Assembly (NCBI GenBank): GCA_009684515.1 | Contig: WKKS01000018.1 | Span: forward strand, 1 to 41,803 | Direction: 5' to 3' | DNA: 41,803 nucleotides | From: Geobacter sp. | Lineage (GTDB): Bacteria > Desulfobacterota > Desulfuromonadia > Geobacterales > Pseudopelobacteraceae | In this document: in pieces, positions 15,183-24,202 of the stretch | Numbering within the stretch: position 1 is the stretch's first letter | Layout of the letters: each line of letters begins with the position of its first letter | Program-made: the position numbers and the translations under genes | Notes under the pieces: generated by a model | Database searches by the model: none | Told to the model about the DNA's origin: nothing | Seen by the model: the letters and a program-made list of their open reading frames with translations, nothing else

Positions 15183-16322
15183 ATGGGAAAATCAGCTCTA
15201 GTCCGACCACTTGTTATAATATCCTTCGTCATTTGCATCAGCCTGTTGCACTATTTGACGCCGCTCCATCTTCCCTATCTACACGACATATTTCAACGCC
15301 TTTACTACCTACCGATCATCCTAGCCGCTCTCTGGTATGGTTTTCGTGGCGGATTACTCTGCTCGATTGTTGTTAGTGTCTCCTATGCCCCACATCTGCT
15401 TTTTCAGTGGGGTGGCCATTTGACCATGGAGATGGAAAAATACCTGGAGATCCTTCTGTACAACGTCGTTGGAAGTGTAACAGGTCTACTGTCCCAGCGT
15501 GAGTGTGAACGCACCGTTGAACTGCAGAAGACAGCCTTGGGGCTGGAAGAGTCCTTTCGTAAACTGCAATGTCAGTCGGAGCGGATCATTGTGATTGAAG
15601 AGCAATTACGACGCGCAGAAAAGTTGTCCATGTTGGGTGAGATGGCAGCTGTACTGGCCCATGAGATCCGCAATCCCCTTGGTTCCATTCGTGGTACCGC
15701 TGAAATATTGAAAGACGATTATAGCCCAGGTGATCCCAAATACGAGTTCATCGAGATCCAAATCAAGGAAACAGAACGACTGAATCGGGTTGTGGAGGAT
15801 TTTCTTCGCATGGCGCGAACGCAACCGGCTGATATGCTGCCATGTTTGGTGCAGGAAGAACTTGAAACGATTGTGACCCTGCTGGCGAATGACGCCAGGG
15901 AGCGTAAAATCAAGCTTGTTCTGCAACCTCCGTGTGTTCCGATAATTATTGAAGCCAATGGTGAGAAGCTCCGTCAGGCCTTTCTGAATATCATAATCAA
16001 TGCCCTTCAGGCCATGCCGTCTGGTGGCAACGTATTAATCACTACAACGGTTTTTCAGGCAGAATTATGTGAAATTCAATTTCGTGATACTGGTCCAGGA
16101 ATTCCATCAGGGACGTTAGGGCGAATCTTTGAGCCGTTTTTTACCACCAAGCCGGATGGCACCGGTTTGGGGCTGGCGATCACTAGAAAAATAATTGAGA
16201 GCCATGGCGGGACAATGCTGGTGAAAAGTGAAGTTGAACGCGGCACAACCGTGACGGTCAGATTGCCGATACAACTACAACTAACGGAGGAAACCTTTGA
16301 AGGCGAAGATACTCGTTATTGA
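15183..16322 (+). CDS. Membrane sensor histidine kinase with HYLTP-type input domain
   Basis: A 379-residue kinase. The N-terminal 100 residues hold about four membrane helices with LLHYLTP, YYLPIILAALWYGFRGG and a related C-terminal helix. The same domain occurs on the HD-GYP protein at 8050. A coiled coil leads to HisKA (MAAVLAHEIRNPLGSIRG, His near residue 160) and HATPase (NIIINALQAM, DTGPGIP, FFTTKPDGTGLGL). There is no large periplasmic loop, so the signal is probably sensed in the membrane. Its 3' end overlaps the activator gene by 26 bases, so translation is coupled. Confidence 0.88.
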   Translation: MGKSALVRPLVIISFVICISLLHYLTPLHLPYLHDIFQRLYYLPIILAALWYGFRGGLLCSIVVSVSYAPHLLFQWGGHLTMEMEKYLEILLYNVVGSVTGLLSQRECERTVELQKTALGLEESFRKLQCQSERIIVIEEQLRRAEKLSMLGEMAAVLAHEIRNPLGSIRGTAEILKDDYSPGDPKYEFIEIQIKETERLNRVVEDFLRMARTQPADMLPCLVQEELETIVTLLANDARERKIKLVLQPPCVPIIIEANGEKLRQAFLNIIINALQAMPSGGNVLITTTVFQAELCEIQFRDTGPGIPSGTLGRIFEPFFTTKPDGTGLGLAITRKIIESHGGTMLVKSEVERGTTVTVRLPIQLQLTEETFEGEDTRY

Positions 16323-17670
16323 TGATGACACCTCGCTGCGGCGGGTTCTCGAGTATAACCTGCAGGAAGAAATGTATGACGTTCAGGCGGCCTCCTCCGG
16401 TGAGGAAGGTCTATATTTATTCGGCAAGTCCCAACCGGATCTGGTTATAACCGACATGAAAATGTCCGGCATGGATGGGTTGATGGTGCTCAAATCCATC
16501 AAGGAACGCTCACCGGAGACGCTGGTGATAATCATAACCGCCTTCGGTACTGTTGATGTCGCTGTTGAGGCCATCAAGGCTGGTGCCTACGATTACATAA
16601 CTAAACCGTTCAACCGTGATGCCCTCAAGTTAACAGTGAAAAAGGCTCTTCAGTTCAGCGGACTGGCCGAGGAAAACAAGCGCCTGAAGAGTGAATTGTC
16701 GGATAAGGCCGATTTTCGCAGCATTGTCGGCTCATCCAAAGATATGGAGAAGATCTTTCAGATAATTCGCAAAGTGGCTGATACCGAGGCTGCAATTTTG
16801 ATTACCGGTGAATCAGGCACCGGAAAAGAGTTGGTGGCCCGCTCGATCCACGCTGGTAGCGGTCGCTCAGCAGGGCCGTTTATAGCCATAAACTGTGCTG
16901 CCATTCCTCATGACCTTCTGGAGAGCGAGTTGTTTGGCCACGTCAAGGGTGCCTTTACCGGCGCCATCAAGGACAAAACCGGCAAATTCCAACTGGCCGA
17001 AGGAGGCACCCTCTTTCTGGACGAGGTCGGTGAGCTGCCTCTGGATCTACAGCCCAAGCTGCTACGCGCATTGCAGGAAAAGGAAGTGGAAACGGTGGGA
17101 GGAACAACAACTGTCAAGCTGGATGTTCGGGTCGTGGCCGCCACCAATCTGGACATCGAGAAGGCTATAGCAGACGGCGTTTTCCGCGAGGATCTCTACT
17201 ACCGCCTGGCGGTGATTCCGATGCATCTGCCTCCACTCCGGCAGCGTCGCGACGACATCCAGCTCCTGCTGCGACATTTCTGCATCAAGCACGGCGCAGA
17301 CAAGGTGGCCTTCGACAAAAAGGCGCAAACGATATTGACTAACTATGCCTGGCCGGGCAATGTGCGTGAACTGGAGAACCTGGTGGAGCGCCTGTTAATC
17401 ATGCGCAGTGGCGATACTATTGTGTTTGATGACCTGCCCGAAAAAATCTGCAACGATTCCGGCGCCAGAGGTAGTGCGTCAGGAACCGGTGGCGTCGTAA
17501 ACTTGCCGGACGAGGGATATTCGCTGGAACAGCTTGAGCGAGAGGTGGTGGTGTCGGCCCTGGACCGCAACCACTGGAACCAGACCGCCGCTGCCCGTTT
17601 TCTGCGTATTCCCCGACATACGCTGATCTACCGCATGGAGAAATATGAGATCGCTGCACCGCAGAAATAG
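16297..17670 (+). CDS. NtrC-family sigma-54-dependent response regulator (partner of kinase at 15183)
   Basis: A 457-residue regulator with receiver (IDDDTS, phospho-Asp in VITDMKMSG, Lys in ITKPFN), AAA+ domain (GESGTGKE, GAFTGA, FLDEVGELP, FREDLYYRLAVIP) and Fis-type helix-turn-helix (NQTAAARFLRIPRHTLIYRM). The TTG start at 16297 has GGAGG six bases upstream and lies inside the kinase gene. It is a good candidate activator of the sigma-54-type promoter that begins about 90 bases after its stop, and perhaps of the other TATCAGT promoters. Confidence 0.92.
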   Translation: MKAKILVIDDDTSLRRVLEYNLQEEMYDVQAASSGEEGLYLFGKSQPDLVITDMKMSGMDGLMVLKSIKERSPETLVIIITAFGTVDVAVEAIKAGAYDYITKPFNRDALKLTVKKALQFSGLAEENKRLKSELSDKADFRSIVGSSKDMEKIFQIIRKVADTEAAILITGESGTGKELVARSIHAGSGRSAGPFIAINCAAIPHDLLESELFGHVKGAFTGAIKDKTGKFQLAEGGTLFLDEVGELPLDLQPKLLRALQEKEVETVGGTTTVKLDVRVVAATNLDIEKAIADGVFREDLYYRLAVIPMHLPPLRQRRDDIQLLLRHFCIKHGADKVAFDKKAQTILTNYAWPGNVRELENLVERLLIMRSGDTIVFDDLPEKICNDSGARGSASGTGGVVNLPDEGYSLEQLEREVVVSALDRNHWNQTAAARFLRIPRHTLIYRMEKYEIAAPQK

Positions 17671-17762
17671 GAGTTCCCCCCACCGTCACACTGAAGGATA
17701 TACTTTAATTGGTGTAGAATAATCTCCAGTCACCCCATAATAATAAAATAAATATTCTTCTA

Positions 17763-17796
17763 TATCAGTTAGTTACATTTTGGCATGGCATATGCT
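17763..17796 (+). promoter_or_regulatory. Sigma-54 promoter with TATCAGT element
   Basis: -24 TTGGCATG (17780-17787) and -12 ATGCT (17792-17796) have the exact 10-base gap between GG and GC. TATCAGTTAGTTA lies at 17763-17775, only 4 bases before the -24 box. It drives the gene at 17846. Confidence 0.8.
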
Positions 17797-17845
17797 TAAT
17801 GAACTGGTATCAAATTCATTCAGTCGTTTAAAGGAGACATGTATC

Positions 17846-18319
17846 ATGAAAAAACTGACCGTTCTAATTGCAGCAGCTTTAGCCTTCGCGGCTCCGATGG
17901 GAGCATTCGCTATGGATCATTCCGCAATGAAGATGGACCATAGCGGACATGGTACTCAACAAGGAAATGTTGCCCATGAAGAAGTTGTTGACGGTGTCAA
18001 GGCCACTTTCATAGTTCAACCGATGGCTGATGCCATGAAGGGGATGAAAATGGATATGCCCATGGATATGAAGGAAACGCATCACATTCATGTGGAGTTC
18101 AAAGATGTCAAGTCCGGCAAAGCTCTCACTGAGGGTGCTGTCAAAATCAAGGTTCAAAATCCGGACAAAAGCGACCAGACTAAGGACTTGATGGGAATGC
18201 AGGGGCACTTCGGTGCCGATTTCGATCTGTCAAAGAGTGGAAAATATGGCGTAATGTGCAAGTTTCAGCTCAAGGATGGGAAAGTACGCAACTCCAAGTT
18301 CTGGTACAGTGTGAAGTGA
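17846..18319 (+). CDS. Secreted Met/His-rich YtkA/FixH-like protein
   Basis: A 157-residue exported protein. After the signal peptide (VLIAAALAFAAPMGAFA) comes a Met/His-rich segment (MDHSAMKMDHSGHG), which suits Cu(I) or Ag(I) binding. The remaining domain, with VVDGVKATFIVQPM, MKGMKMDMPMDMKETHHI and GKYGVMCKFQLKDG, resembles the immunoglobulin-like YtkA/FixH fold. It would act in the periplasm. ATG 17846 has AAGGAG upstream, and the sigma-54 promoter lies 50 bases ahead. First gene of a probable unit with the coiled-coil gene at 18403. Confidence 0.7.
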   Translation: MKKLTVLIAAALAFAAPMGAFAMDHSAMKMDHSGHGTQQGNVAHEEVVDGVKATFIVQPMADAMKGMKMDMPMDMKETHHIHVEFKDVKSGKALTEGAVKIKVQNPDKSDQTKDLMGMQGHFGADFDLSKSGKYGVMCKFQLKDGKVRNSKFWYSVK

Positions 18320-18402
18320 AATTTGACATGAATGGGTTTAGTAGTAGGCTTGTATAACAATCGGAGAGTCCCTTTCCGTACAAACTGATGGAGGAAATGG
18401 TT

Positions 18403-18663
18403 ATGAAAAAGCTACTTGTGGCATTACTAACAGTAGGATTGTTCAGTGCAATGCCCGCTTTTGCCGGGCACGAGGACATGATGATGGAGCATGAGGGTGT
18501 GAGACAGTGTGCTCTTCAGGCGGAAACTATCCAACAGAAAATTCACCGAATTCAGTCTGAAATAAAGGAAGGTTCGAAGAAGTACAGTGCTGATGATCTT
18601 AAAAAACTGGAAGAGAAACTGAAAGAGGCCAATGAACTTCTGGAAAATCTTGGTAAACGATAA
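18403..18663 (+). CDS. Small secreted coiled-coil protein (paralog of 29161 gene)
   Basis: An 86-residue exported protein: signal peptide ending in MPAFA, a short segment GHEDMMMEHEGVRQC with Met, His and Cys, then a charged helix (IHRIQSEIKEG, YSADDLKKLEEKLKEANELL). The helix aligns well with that of the gene at 29161, which shares the layout of signal, Met/His patch and coiled coil. Both lie behind sigma-54 promoters with the TATCAGT element. GGAGG lies 8 bases before the ATG. The family is unknown to me; periplasmic metal binding is inferred. A strong terminator follows. Confidence 0.65.
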   Translation: MKKLLVALLTVGLFSAMPAFAGHEDMMMEHEGVRQCALQAETIQQKIHRIQSEIKEGSKKYSADDLKKLEEKLKEANELLENLGKR

Positions 18664-18680
18664 GCTCAATTAACCAACCA

Positions 18681-18710
18681 GGGCGGGCCCAAGGGTCCGC
18701 CCTTTCTTTT
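18681..18710 (+). terminator. Intrinsic terminator
   Basis: GC-rich stem GGGCGGGCCC with GGGTCCGCCC, then a T-rich run TTTCTTTT. It ends the 17846-18663 unit. Confidence 0.85.
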
Positions 18711-18724
18711 AAACCACAAAAGCC

Positions 18725-19582
18725 ATGAAAAAAATTCTATTCATCATTGTAACAATCGCCTTGATCGCTTTCCTAGTCTATGCCGTTACCTATCAGAGAA
18801 AAACAATCCCAGTCGATAAACCGGGAACTGTTTCAGCAACAAAAGCTTATGAACAGCTCTTTGGGGTGGCACCTTCGGTTGATAAGGGCACTGCCTATGC
18901 TTTTGTGATTTATTTTCCCTCAGCTAAAACTTCGGGGAAAGTTGTCCCATTCCCCTTTTTTACATTTGATGAAGGCAGCATCCAAAAAGTTGCCGTAGAG
19001 CGACTGCTGGCCGGCATGGATACTGGGAGTTACCAAGGGGAATTTGTGCCTTTCCCCAGTGGTATTCGTCTGTTGAACATCAATGATCAAGGGTCGGTGG
19101 TGGTTGATTTCAATAAGGAATTGGGTGAATCGTCCGATAAATCGGTGGTCTATGCTTTGGCTTTGACTTTGCGTCAGTTCAAAGGGGTCAAGGATATCCG
19201 CATCCAGGTTGATGGCAAAGATAGCCCGTCGAACGCTTTGCTAAAGGAGCTTGACGGCAATGTTGTCCTGCCGCTGTCGTCCCCGCGCATTCTGGCTCTT
19301 ACTGCCATGCGGGACAAGGGCGTTAAGGACGTCGAAGAGGTAAATCTCTTTTTCGATCGTCCGGTGGTTGTCAAGGAGATGAAACTATTTTCCAAAGAGG
19401 GACATCAATTTGAAGGCGAAATGTATCACTCGGTATTTGATATGGCGGCAGTTTTTAAGCCAAAAACTCCCGGTCTCTTCAAAGAGCGGATGCCGGTCAG
19501 AGCGCAGTGGAAGGTGATTGACAAGCTTGGCCGATCTGCCGAAGGTGACTCCATAATGCTGCTGGAAGTGAAGGAACATTGA
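18725..19582 (+). CDS. GerMN-domain membrane-anchored protein
   Basis: A 285-residue protein with one N-terminal membrane helix (LFIIVTIALIAFLVYAV). The middle part has VERLLAGMDTGSYQGEFVPF, LLNINDQGSVVVDFNKELG and VYALALTLRQFKGVKDIRIQVDG, the pattern of a GerMN domain. These domains are found in spore germination and cell-envelope proteins, often in the periplasm, with a binding role that is not settled. No clear ribosome site precedes the ATG. The cytochrome gene begins 23 bases after its stop, so they are probably cotranscribed. Confidence 0.72.
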   Translation: MKKILFIIVTIALIAFLVYAVTYQRKTIPVDKPGTVSATKAYEQLFGVAPSVDKGTAYAFVIYFPSAKTSGKVVPFPFFTFDEGSIQKVAVERLLAGMDTGSYQGEFVPFPSGIRLLNINDQGSVVVDFNKELGESSDKSVVYALALTLRQFKGVKDIRIQVDGKDSPSNALLKELDGNVVLPLSSPRILALTAMRDKGVKDVEEVNLFFDRPVVVKEMKLFSKEGHQFEGEMYHSVFDMAAVFKPKTPGLFKERMPVRAQWKVIDKLGRSAEGDSIMLLEVKEH

Positions 19583-19605
19583 ACAGAAAATATTACGGAG
19601 TGATC

Positions 19606-20043
19606 ATGAAAAACAAGTATGTAGCTGGTGCGTTAAGTCTGGTGATTGGAATGCTAACCCTGAATGGCATTGCGATTGCCCACGGTACGGAAAAACATGG
19701 CAAAAGTGCAGCCGCTGAAGCGCAGATGAAGAAGCTGCACTCCATGATGCCGATGTTTTCACTTGCGTCAGCCAAGCTGGAAACTGCCTTGGAAAAAGGT
19801 GAGGTAGCCACTGCAGAGGCAGAAGCGGAGAAAATTGTTGCGGCGATTCCTGATCTGAAAAAGTCAAAGCCGCACAAGAATGTCAAACAGCAGACAAAAT
19901 TCGTTGAGCTCGCTGCAAACCTAGGAAAAACGGTTGCCACCTCCGTTGCACAGGCGAAAAATGGCGATTTAGCCGGGGCCAAAGTCTCCTTCAAGAAAGC
20001 CGAAGAAATATGTGCGGCCTGCCATGCGAAGTTTAGAGATTAA
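19606..20043 (+). CDS. Periplasmic cytochrome c'/c556-like protein
   Basis: A 145-residue exported protein. The signal peptide (LSLVIGMLTLNGIAIA) is followed by a helical, Ala/Lys-rich body and a single haem site near the C-terminus, CAACHAKFRD. A C-terminal CxxCH on a helical bundle is the mark of class II cytochromes (c' and c556). It would sit in the periplasm, just before the multicopper oxidase gene (49 bases), and may carry electrons or bind a small ligand for it. The start at 19606 has a GGAG ribosome site. Confidence 0.75.
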   Translation: MKNKYVAGALSLVIGMLTLNGIAIAHGTEKHGKSAAAEAQMKKLHSMMPMFSLASAKLETALEKGEVATAEAEAEKIVAAIPDLKKSKPHKNVKQQTKFVELAANLGKTVATSVAQAKNGDLAGAKVSFKKAEEICAACHAKFRD

Positions 20044-20092
20044 GATTCTGTAGAACTTCCGAAAATCGTTCCAATATACTTGGAGGAGCAAC

Positions 20093-22480
20093 ATGCATCT
20101 GATCAACCGTATGTTGTCCATATTCATCATTCTGGCGGCAGCTTTAGTTGCCCAGTCGGTACAGGCGGAAATGAGGGAGTATGACCTCACGATCGCCCAG
20201 CAGGATCTGGACATCACCGGAACCGTCAGGCCGGCAATGACTGTAAATGGTGGTATACCAGGGCCGACACTCCGTTTCACTGAAGGTGATCTGGCCCGCA
20301 TCCGTGTACACAACACGATGTCTGTAGAATCCTCCATCCATTGGCACGGCCTACTAGTGCCGCCCGGTATGGACGGCGTCCCATTGATCAGCTTTCCCCC
20401 GATTGCAGCGGGAGCAACCTTCACCTACGAATTCCCCATACGTCAAAACGGCACCTACTGGTATCATTCCCATACCAACATGCAGGAACAGAGCGGTGTC
20501 TATGGCGCAATCGTCATCGAACCGCGCGACAAGTCAGCGTCCGCTCCACGTGATTTTACCATCCTCTTCTCGGACTGGATTGATGCCGACCCATCTTCGG
20601 TAATCCGAACCCTGAAACGGGGCAGCGAATGGTATGCCCTGAAGCGGGGGAGTGCCCAAAGCATATTCGGCGCAGCGCGGCTCGGCATGCTGGGGTCATA
20701 TTTCAGCCGAGAGCTTCAACGCATGCCTGCCATGGATATCGCAGACGTTGCCTATGACCGCTACCTGGCCAATGGAAAGCCGGAGATTGCACTGGACGCC
20801 AAGCCGGGTGAAACGTTGCGACTGCGCATTGTCGATGGTTCCGCCACCTCATTCTTTCATCTGGAGTTTGCCGGCGGGCCGGTACGCATCATTGCCGCAG
20901 ATGGGCAGGATGTGGAGCCGCTCGAACAACGGCGCTTTCTGATCGGAGTTGCAGAAACGTATGATCTGCTTCTGACTGTGCCTGATAAGGGCGCTTACGA
21001 GTTTCGGGCGACCTCTCATGATGGTTCAGGACACGCCTCGGTATGGATCGGTTCCGGTCAGCGCCATGCCGCTCCTAATGTACCCAAACCCAATCTCTAT
21101 ATGTCGATGGGTTCTCCCACTCTGGCAAAAGTTTTTGCTCTTACCCCGGCTGCTACGATGGGGATGACGGACAGCGCCGTGGATGCCGGGCAATTCGATC
21201 AAACTGGCATGATGGGGATGGGAAAGATGAAAGGGCACGGAATTAAGGGCATGGAAGGCATGGACCACACCGCTGCAATGCCTGCTGCGTCCATGAAGCA
21301 TGGTGAATATGCCGGTACGGCACTGGATATGTCTGACATGTCGATGGATGCGGTTACGCCCATGCAGCATGATACACATACAATGCCGGGTATGAAAGAG
21401 ACTGAGGTAAAGACCGAAGAAAAACAGCAGAAATCAGATGATGAAACCCCGAAAACCGGTTTTGGTTTACTTGCTGGAGATGTAGCCGTTTCAGGAAATC
21501 TGGCAATGGATGGCATGGATGAAGTTCGTCCCTGGCCTCCTTATTCACAGCTGCGCTCCATCAAACCGACAACACTGCCTGCAGGAAAACCGTTGCACGA
21601 GATCAGGCTCACCCTAGACGGCGACATGCAGCGTTATGTCTGGTTTATCAACAACAAAGCCCTCTCCGAAAGCGATTCCATCCAGATACGCGAAGGTGAG
21701 ATTGTCCGCTTCATCATGATTAACCGCACCATGATGCATCACCCGATGCATCTGCATGGTCACTTTTTCCGGGTGATCAACGGCCAGGGCGATCACTCAC
21801 CTCTGAAACATACGGTCGATGTTGCCCCCATGTCTACCACAGTCATAGAATTTGAGGCCAATGAGGTCGGCGACTGGTTCTTCCACTGTCATCTGCTCTA
21901 CCATATGAAAGCGGGAATGGCCAGACTGGTTCATTACGACAATTTCACCATTCTCCCCCAACTGGAGGCAATTCGTCCGCAACTCTACAAAGATCCGCTG
22001 GTATTCTTCGGTGAAGCAGATTTTCTAAGCAACAGGACAGAGGGCTTTCTGAAACTATCCAATACCCGCAACATACTCACCGCGGCCTGGGAAGTCGGCT
22101 GGCAGATCGTGCCGAGTACCGAGTGGGAACTGCTCCTTACCTGGGACCGTTACATAAACCGCTTTTTCAGCGTATTTGCCGGTGCGGATCTTGGCAATGC
22201 CATCGAAGAAGATCGGGCAATACTAGGCATCCGTTACCTGCTGCTGTTTAACGTGGAGTTAAGCTCTTTCGTCGGGAGCGACGGTCGCGCCCGGTTCGTG
22301 GCAGACAGGAGTTTTCAGCTTACACCACGCCTGGCGCTGAATGGACAGGGGCAATATGATACGGATGGAAAGTGGGAATACCTTTCGGGACTATCTTATG
22401 CTGTCAGTAAAGATTTTTCCCTCCGCTTGCAGTGGCATTCGGATTACGGTCTCGGCGGAGGGGTGCAGGTAAGGTTCTAA
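20093..22480 (+). CDS. copA: Multicopper oxidase CopA with CopB-like C-terminal extension
   Basis: A 795-residue exported protein. After the signal peptide are three cupredoxin domains with copper motifs HWHGLLVPPGMDG (~83), YWYHSHTNMQEQ (~124), HHPMHLHGHFF (~548) and FFHCHLLYHMKAG (~598). Between them, residues ~355-440 form a Met/His-rich insert (MGMGKMKGHGIKGMEG), as in CopA proteins that oxidise Cu(I). From about residue 625 onward a further 170 residues (FFGEADFLSNRTEG, WELLLTWDRYINRFFSVFAG, FSLRLQWHSDYGLGGG) look like the beta-barrel end of CopB, the outer-membrane copper protein. The fusion is unusual. GGAGG precedes the ATG. Confidence 0.88.
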   Translation: MHLINRMLSIFIILAAALVAQSVQAEMREYDLTIAQQDLDITGTVRPAMTVNGGIPGPTLRFTEGDLARIRVHNTMSVESSIHWHGLLVPPGMDGVPLISFPPIAAGATFTYEFPIRQNGTYWYHSHTNMQEQSGVYGAIVIEPRDKSASAPRDFTILFSDWIDADPSSVIRTLKRGSEWYALKRGSAQSIFGAARLGMLGSYFSRELQRMPAMDIADVAYDRYLANGKPEIALDAKPGETLRLRIVDGSATSFFHLEFAGGPVRIIAADGQDVEPLEQRRFLIGVAETYDLLLTVPDKGAYEFRATSHDGSGHASVWIGSGQRHAAPNVPKPNLYMSMGSPTLAKVFALTPAATMGMTDSAVDAGQFDQTGMMGMGKMKGHGIKGMEGMDHTAAMPAASMKHGEYAGTALDMSDMSMDAVTPMQHDTHTMPGMKETEVKTEEKQQKSDDETPKTGFGLLAGDVAVSGNLAMDGMDEVRPWPPYSQLRSIKPTTLPAGKPLHEIRLTLDGDMQRYVWFINNKALSESDSIQIREGEIVRFIMINRTMMHHPMHLHGHFFRVINGQGDHSPLKHTVDVAPMSTTVIEFEANEVGDWFFHCHLLYHMKAGMARLVHYDNFTILPQLEAIRPQLYKDPLVFFGEADFLSNRTEGFLKLSNTRNILTAAWEVGWQIVPSTEWELLLTWDRYINRFFSVFAGADLGNAIEEDRAILGIRYLLLFNVELSSFVGSDGRARFVADRSFQLTPRLALNGQGQYDTDGKWEYLSGLSYAVSKDFSLRLQWHSDYGLGGGVQVRF

Positions 22481-22550
22481 TTTGGGAAGGTATCAATTCA
22501 CGGGTCAAAAATTGTGGCCTCTCAAGTATTCACCACAAAGGAGATGCAAA

Positions 22551-22949
22551 ATGGAACTTAAAACAGCTTACGCATTCGGCAAAGAAATTGATGCGCCATT
22601 CGGGGAAGTAGAGCAGAAGGTTCGCGCCGAACTGGCCAAGGAAGGTTTCGGCGTTCTCAGCGAAATCAACGTTCAGGATAAATTTAAGGAAAAACTGGGC
22701 AGGGATTTTCGTCAATATGTCATTCTTGGCGCATGCAACCCGGCGTTGGCATGGGAGGCGTTTGGAAAGGAGTTGAATATAGGAACCCTGCTCCCCTGCA
22801 ATGTGGTTGTTTACAGGGATGACAACGATAAAACGGTCGTAATGGCCATGGACCCGGTTGCCGCCTTGGGCGTAATTGGCAACGACGGATTAACCGAAAT
22901 TGCTGCACAGGTCCGGGCAAGGATGGAACGTGTCCTGGCCGTTCTTTAG
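22551..22949 (+). CDS. DUF302 domain protein
   Basis: A 132-residue protein of the DUF302 family, with KVRAELAKEGFGVLSEINVQ, RDFRQYVILGACNPALAWEA and NIGTLLPCNVVVYRD. No signal peptide, so it is likely cytoplasmic. The function of the family is not known; copies often lie beside copper or sulfur genes, as here between the multicopper oxidase and the kinase. Start chosen at 22551 because AAAGGAG lies 8 bases ahead. Confidence 0.85.
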   Translation: MELKTAYAFGKEIDAPFGEVEQKVRAELAKEGFGVLSEINVQDKFKEKLGRDFRQYVILGACNPALAWEAFGKELNIGTLLPCNVVVYRDDNDKTVVMAMDPVAALGVIGNDGLTEIAAQVRARMERVLAVL

Positions 22950-22961
22950 CAGTTACGTTGA

Positions 22962-24179
22962 ATGAGAAAGATAGTACTCTCAGGAGGAATTCTTTTATCA
23001 GTAGCTCTTATCTGGTTTGCTGTGGGGTATTACCAGAGTGCCCAACCGATTGCCGAGGAGAACCTGCGTGGGCTAGCCCTGTCCATCACTTCCGCCATTG
23101 AGAATATTGCCCTTCAAGACCCCTCTTTACGGCATCTGGATACATTTAGGTCACAGGACATAGCTTTCTTCGCATTGATTGATCGAAATGGCTTGTACCG
23201 TCTTCATACCAACCAGGATCTAAACGGTACACCTATGCAAGGTGTCCTGCCATTATCCATTTTCCAAGATGGAACGACTTCCTCTGAACGTGTGACCCTT
23301 CGCACTGGTGAAATCGCATTCGAGTTTGATGCGCCAATCTATCTTTCTGGCGAAACGCTAGCTTTACGGCTGACACTCCATACCTATCGAGCCGATACTG
23401 TTGTTCGACGAGCCAAGCTAAACATGATAGTCATGCTATCTTTGCTCACTGCAGGTTGGATTTTGTCGCTGACCCTCTACCGCGCCACCCTGCGTGAAGA
23501 ACATCGCAAACTGAAAATGGCGCATCGTGAAAGCCTGGCACAACTAGGTGAAATGGGAGCCATGCTTGCTCACGAGATCAGAAACCCTTTGGCAGGGATC
23601 AAGGGGTATGCCCAGGTTATCGGTAAAAAACCCCAGGATGAGCGTAATGATGGTTTCTCTCAACTCATCGTAGCGGAAACCCAACGTCTTGAATCACTCG
23701 TCAACGACTTACTTGCTTTTGCCGGAAACAACCAGGAAACAATGACCAGTGTAGATCTCGGCGAAGTAGTAACTCACTACTCGGAATTACTTCGTCATGA
23801 AGCGGAACCGCTCAATGTGAAAATAATTTGCAACAGCGCGGATGGTATACTGATTAACGGTAATCGAGACAGATTGGGCCAGGTTTTACTCAATTTGGGT
23901 AAAAACGCCATCCAGGCAATGCCAGAAGGCGGCATTCTCCAGATAACAGCAGGTGTGAACGGCAAGCAATCGATAATAATCATCTGTGATGACGGGCAGG
24001 GAATAAGTCAGGACGATCTGACCAGGATTTTTGAGCCATTCTTTACCACCAAGGCCAGAGGAACCGGATTGGGGCTGGCTCTGTGTAAAAAAATAGTCGA
24101 AGAGCATGGGGGCAAGCTCACTGTGCAAAGTGTCTTAGATCATGGGACATCCGTGTCCATAACAATACCCATAAGGTAG
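22962..24179 (+). CDS. Membrane sensor histidine kinase with periplasmic loop
   Basis: A 405-residue kinase. A first membrane helix (LSGGILLSVALIWFAVGYY) and a second (MIVMLSLLTAGWILSLTLY) enclose a periplasmic domain of about 120 residues. HisKA reads MGAMLAHEIRNPLAGIKG (His near 204), and HATPase has NLGKNAIQAM, DDGQGIS and FFTTKARGTGLGL. The loop contains GLYRLHTNQDLNGT, typical of a PAS-like (PDC) sensor. The activator gene follows 23 bases later. A copper or envelope signal is suggested by context only. Confidence 0.88.
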   Translation: MRKIVLSGGILLSVALIWFAVGYYQSAQPIAEENLRGLALSITSAIENIALQDPSLRHLDTFRSQDIAFFALIDRNGLYRLHTNQDLNGTPMQGVLPLSIFQDGTTSSERVTLRTGEIAFEFDAPIYLSGETLALRLTLHTYRADTVVRRAKLNMIVMLSLLTAGWILSLTLYRATLREEHRKLKMAHRESLAQLGEMGAMLAHEIRNPLAGIKGYAQVIGKKPQDERNDGFSQLIVAETQRLESLVNDLLAFAGNNQETMTSVDLGEVVTHYSELLRHEAEPLNVKIICNSADGILINGNRDRLGQVLLNLGKNAIQAMPEGGILQITAGVNGKQSIIIICDDGQGISQDDLTRIFEPFFTTKARGTGLGLALCKKIVEEHGGKLTVQSVLDHGTSVSITIPIR

Positions 24180-24202
24180 AGAGATTTGAGCGGGAGTTGG
24201 CA

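Noticed and set aside
20144..20347. Minus-strand frames inside the multicopper oxidase
   Set aside because: These are shadows of a strongly supported coding region.
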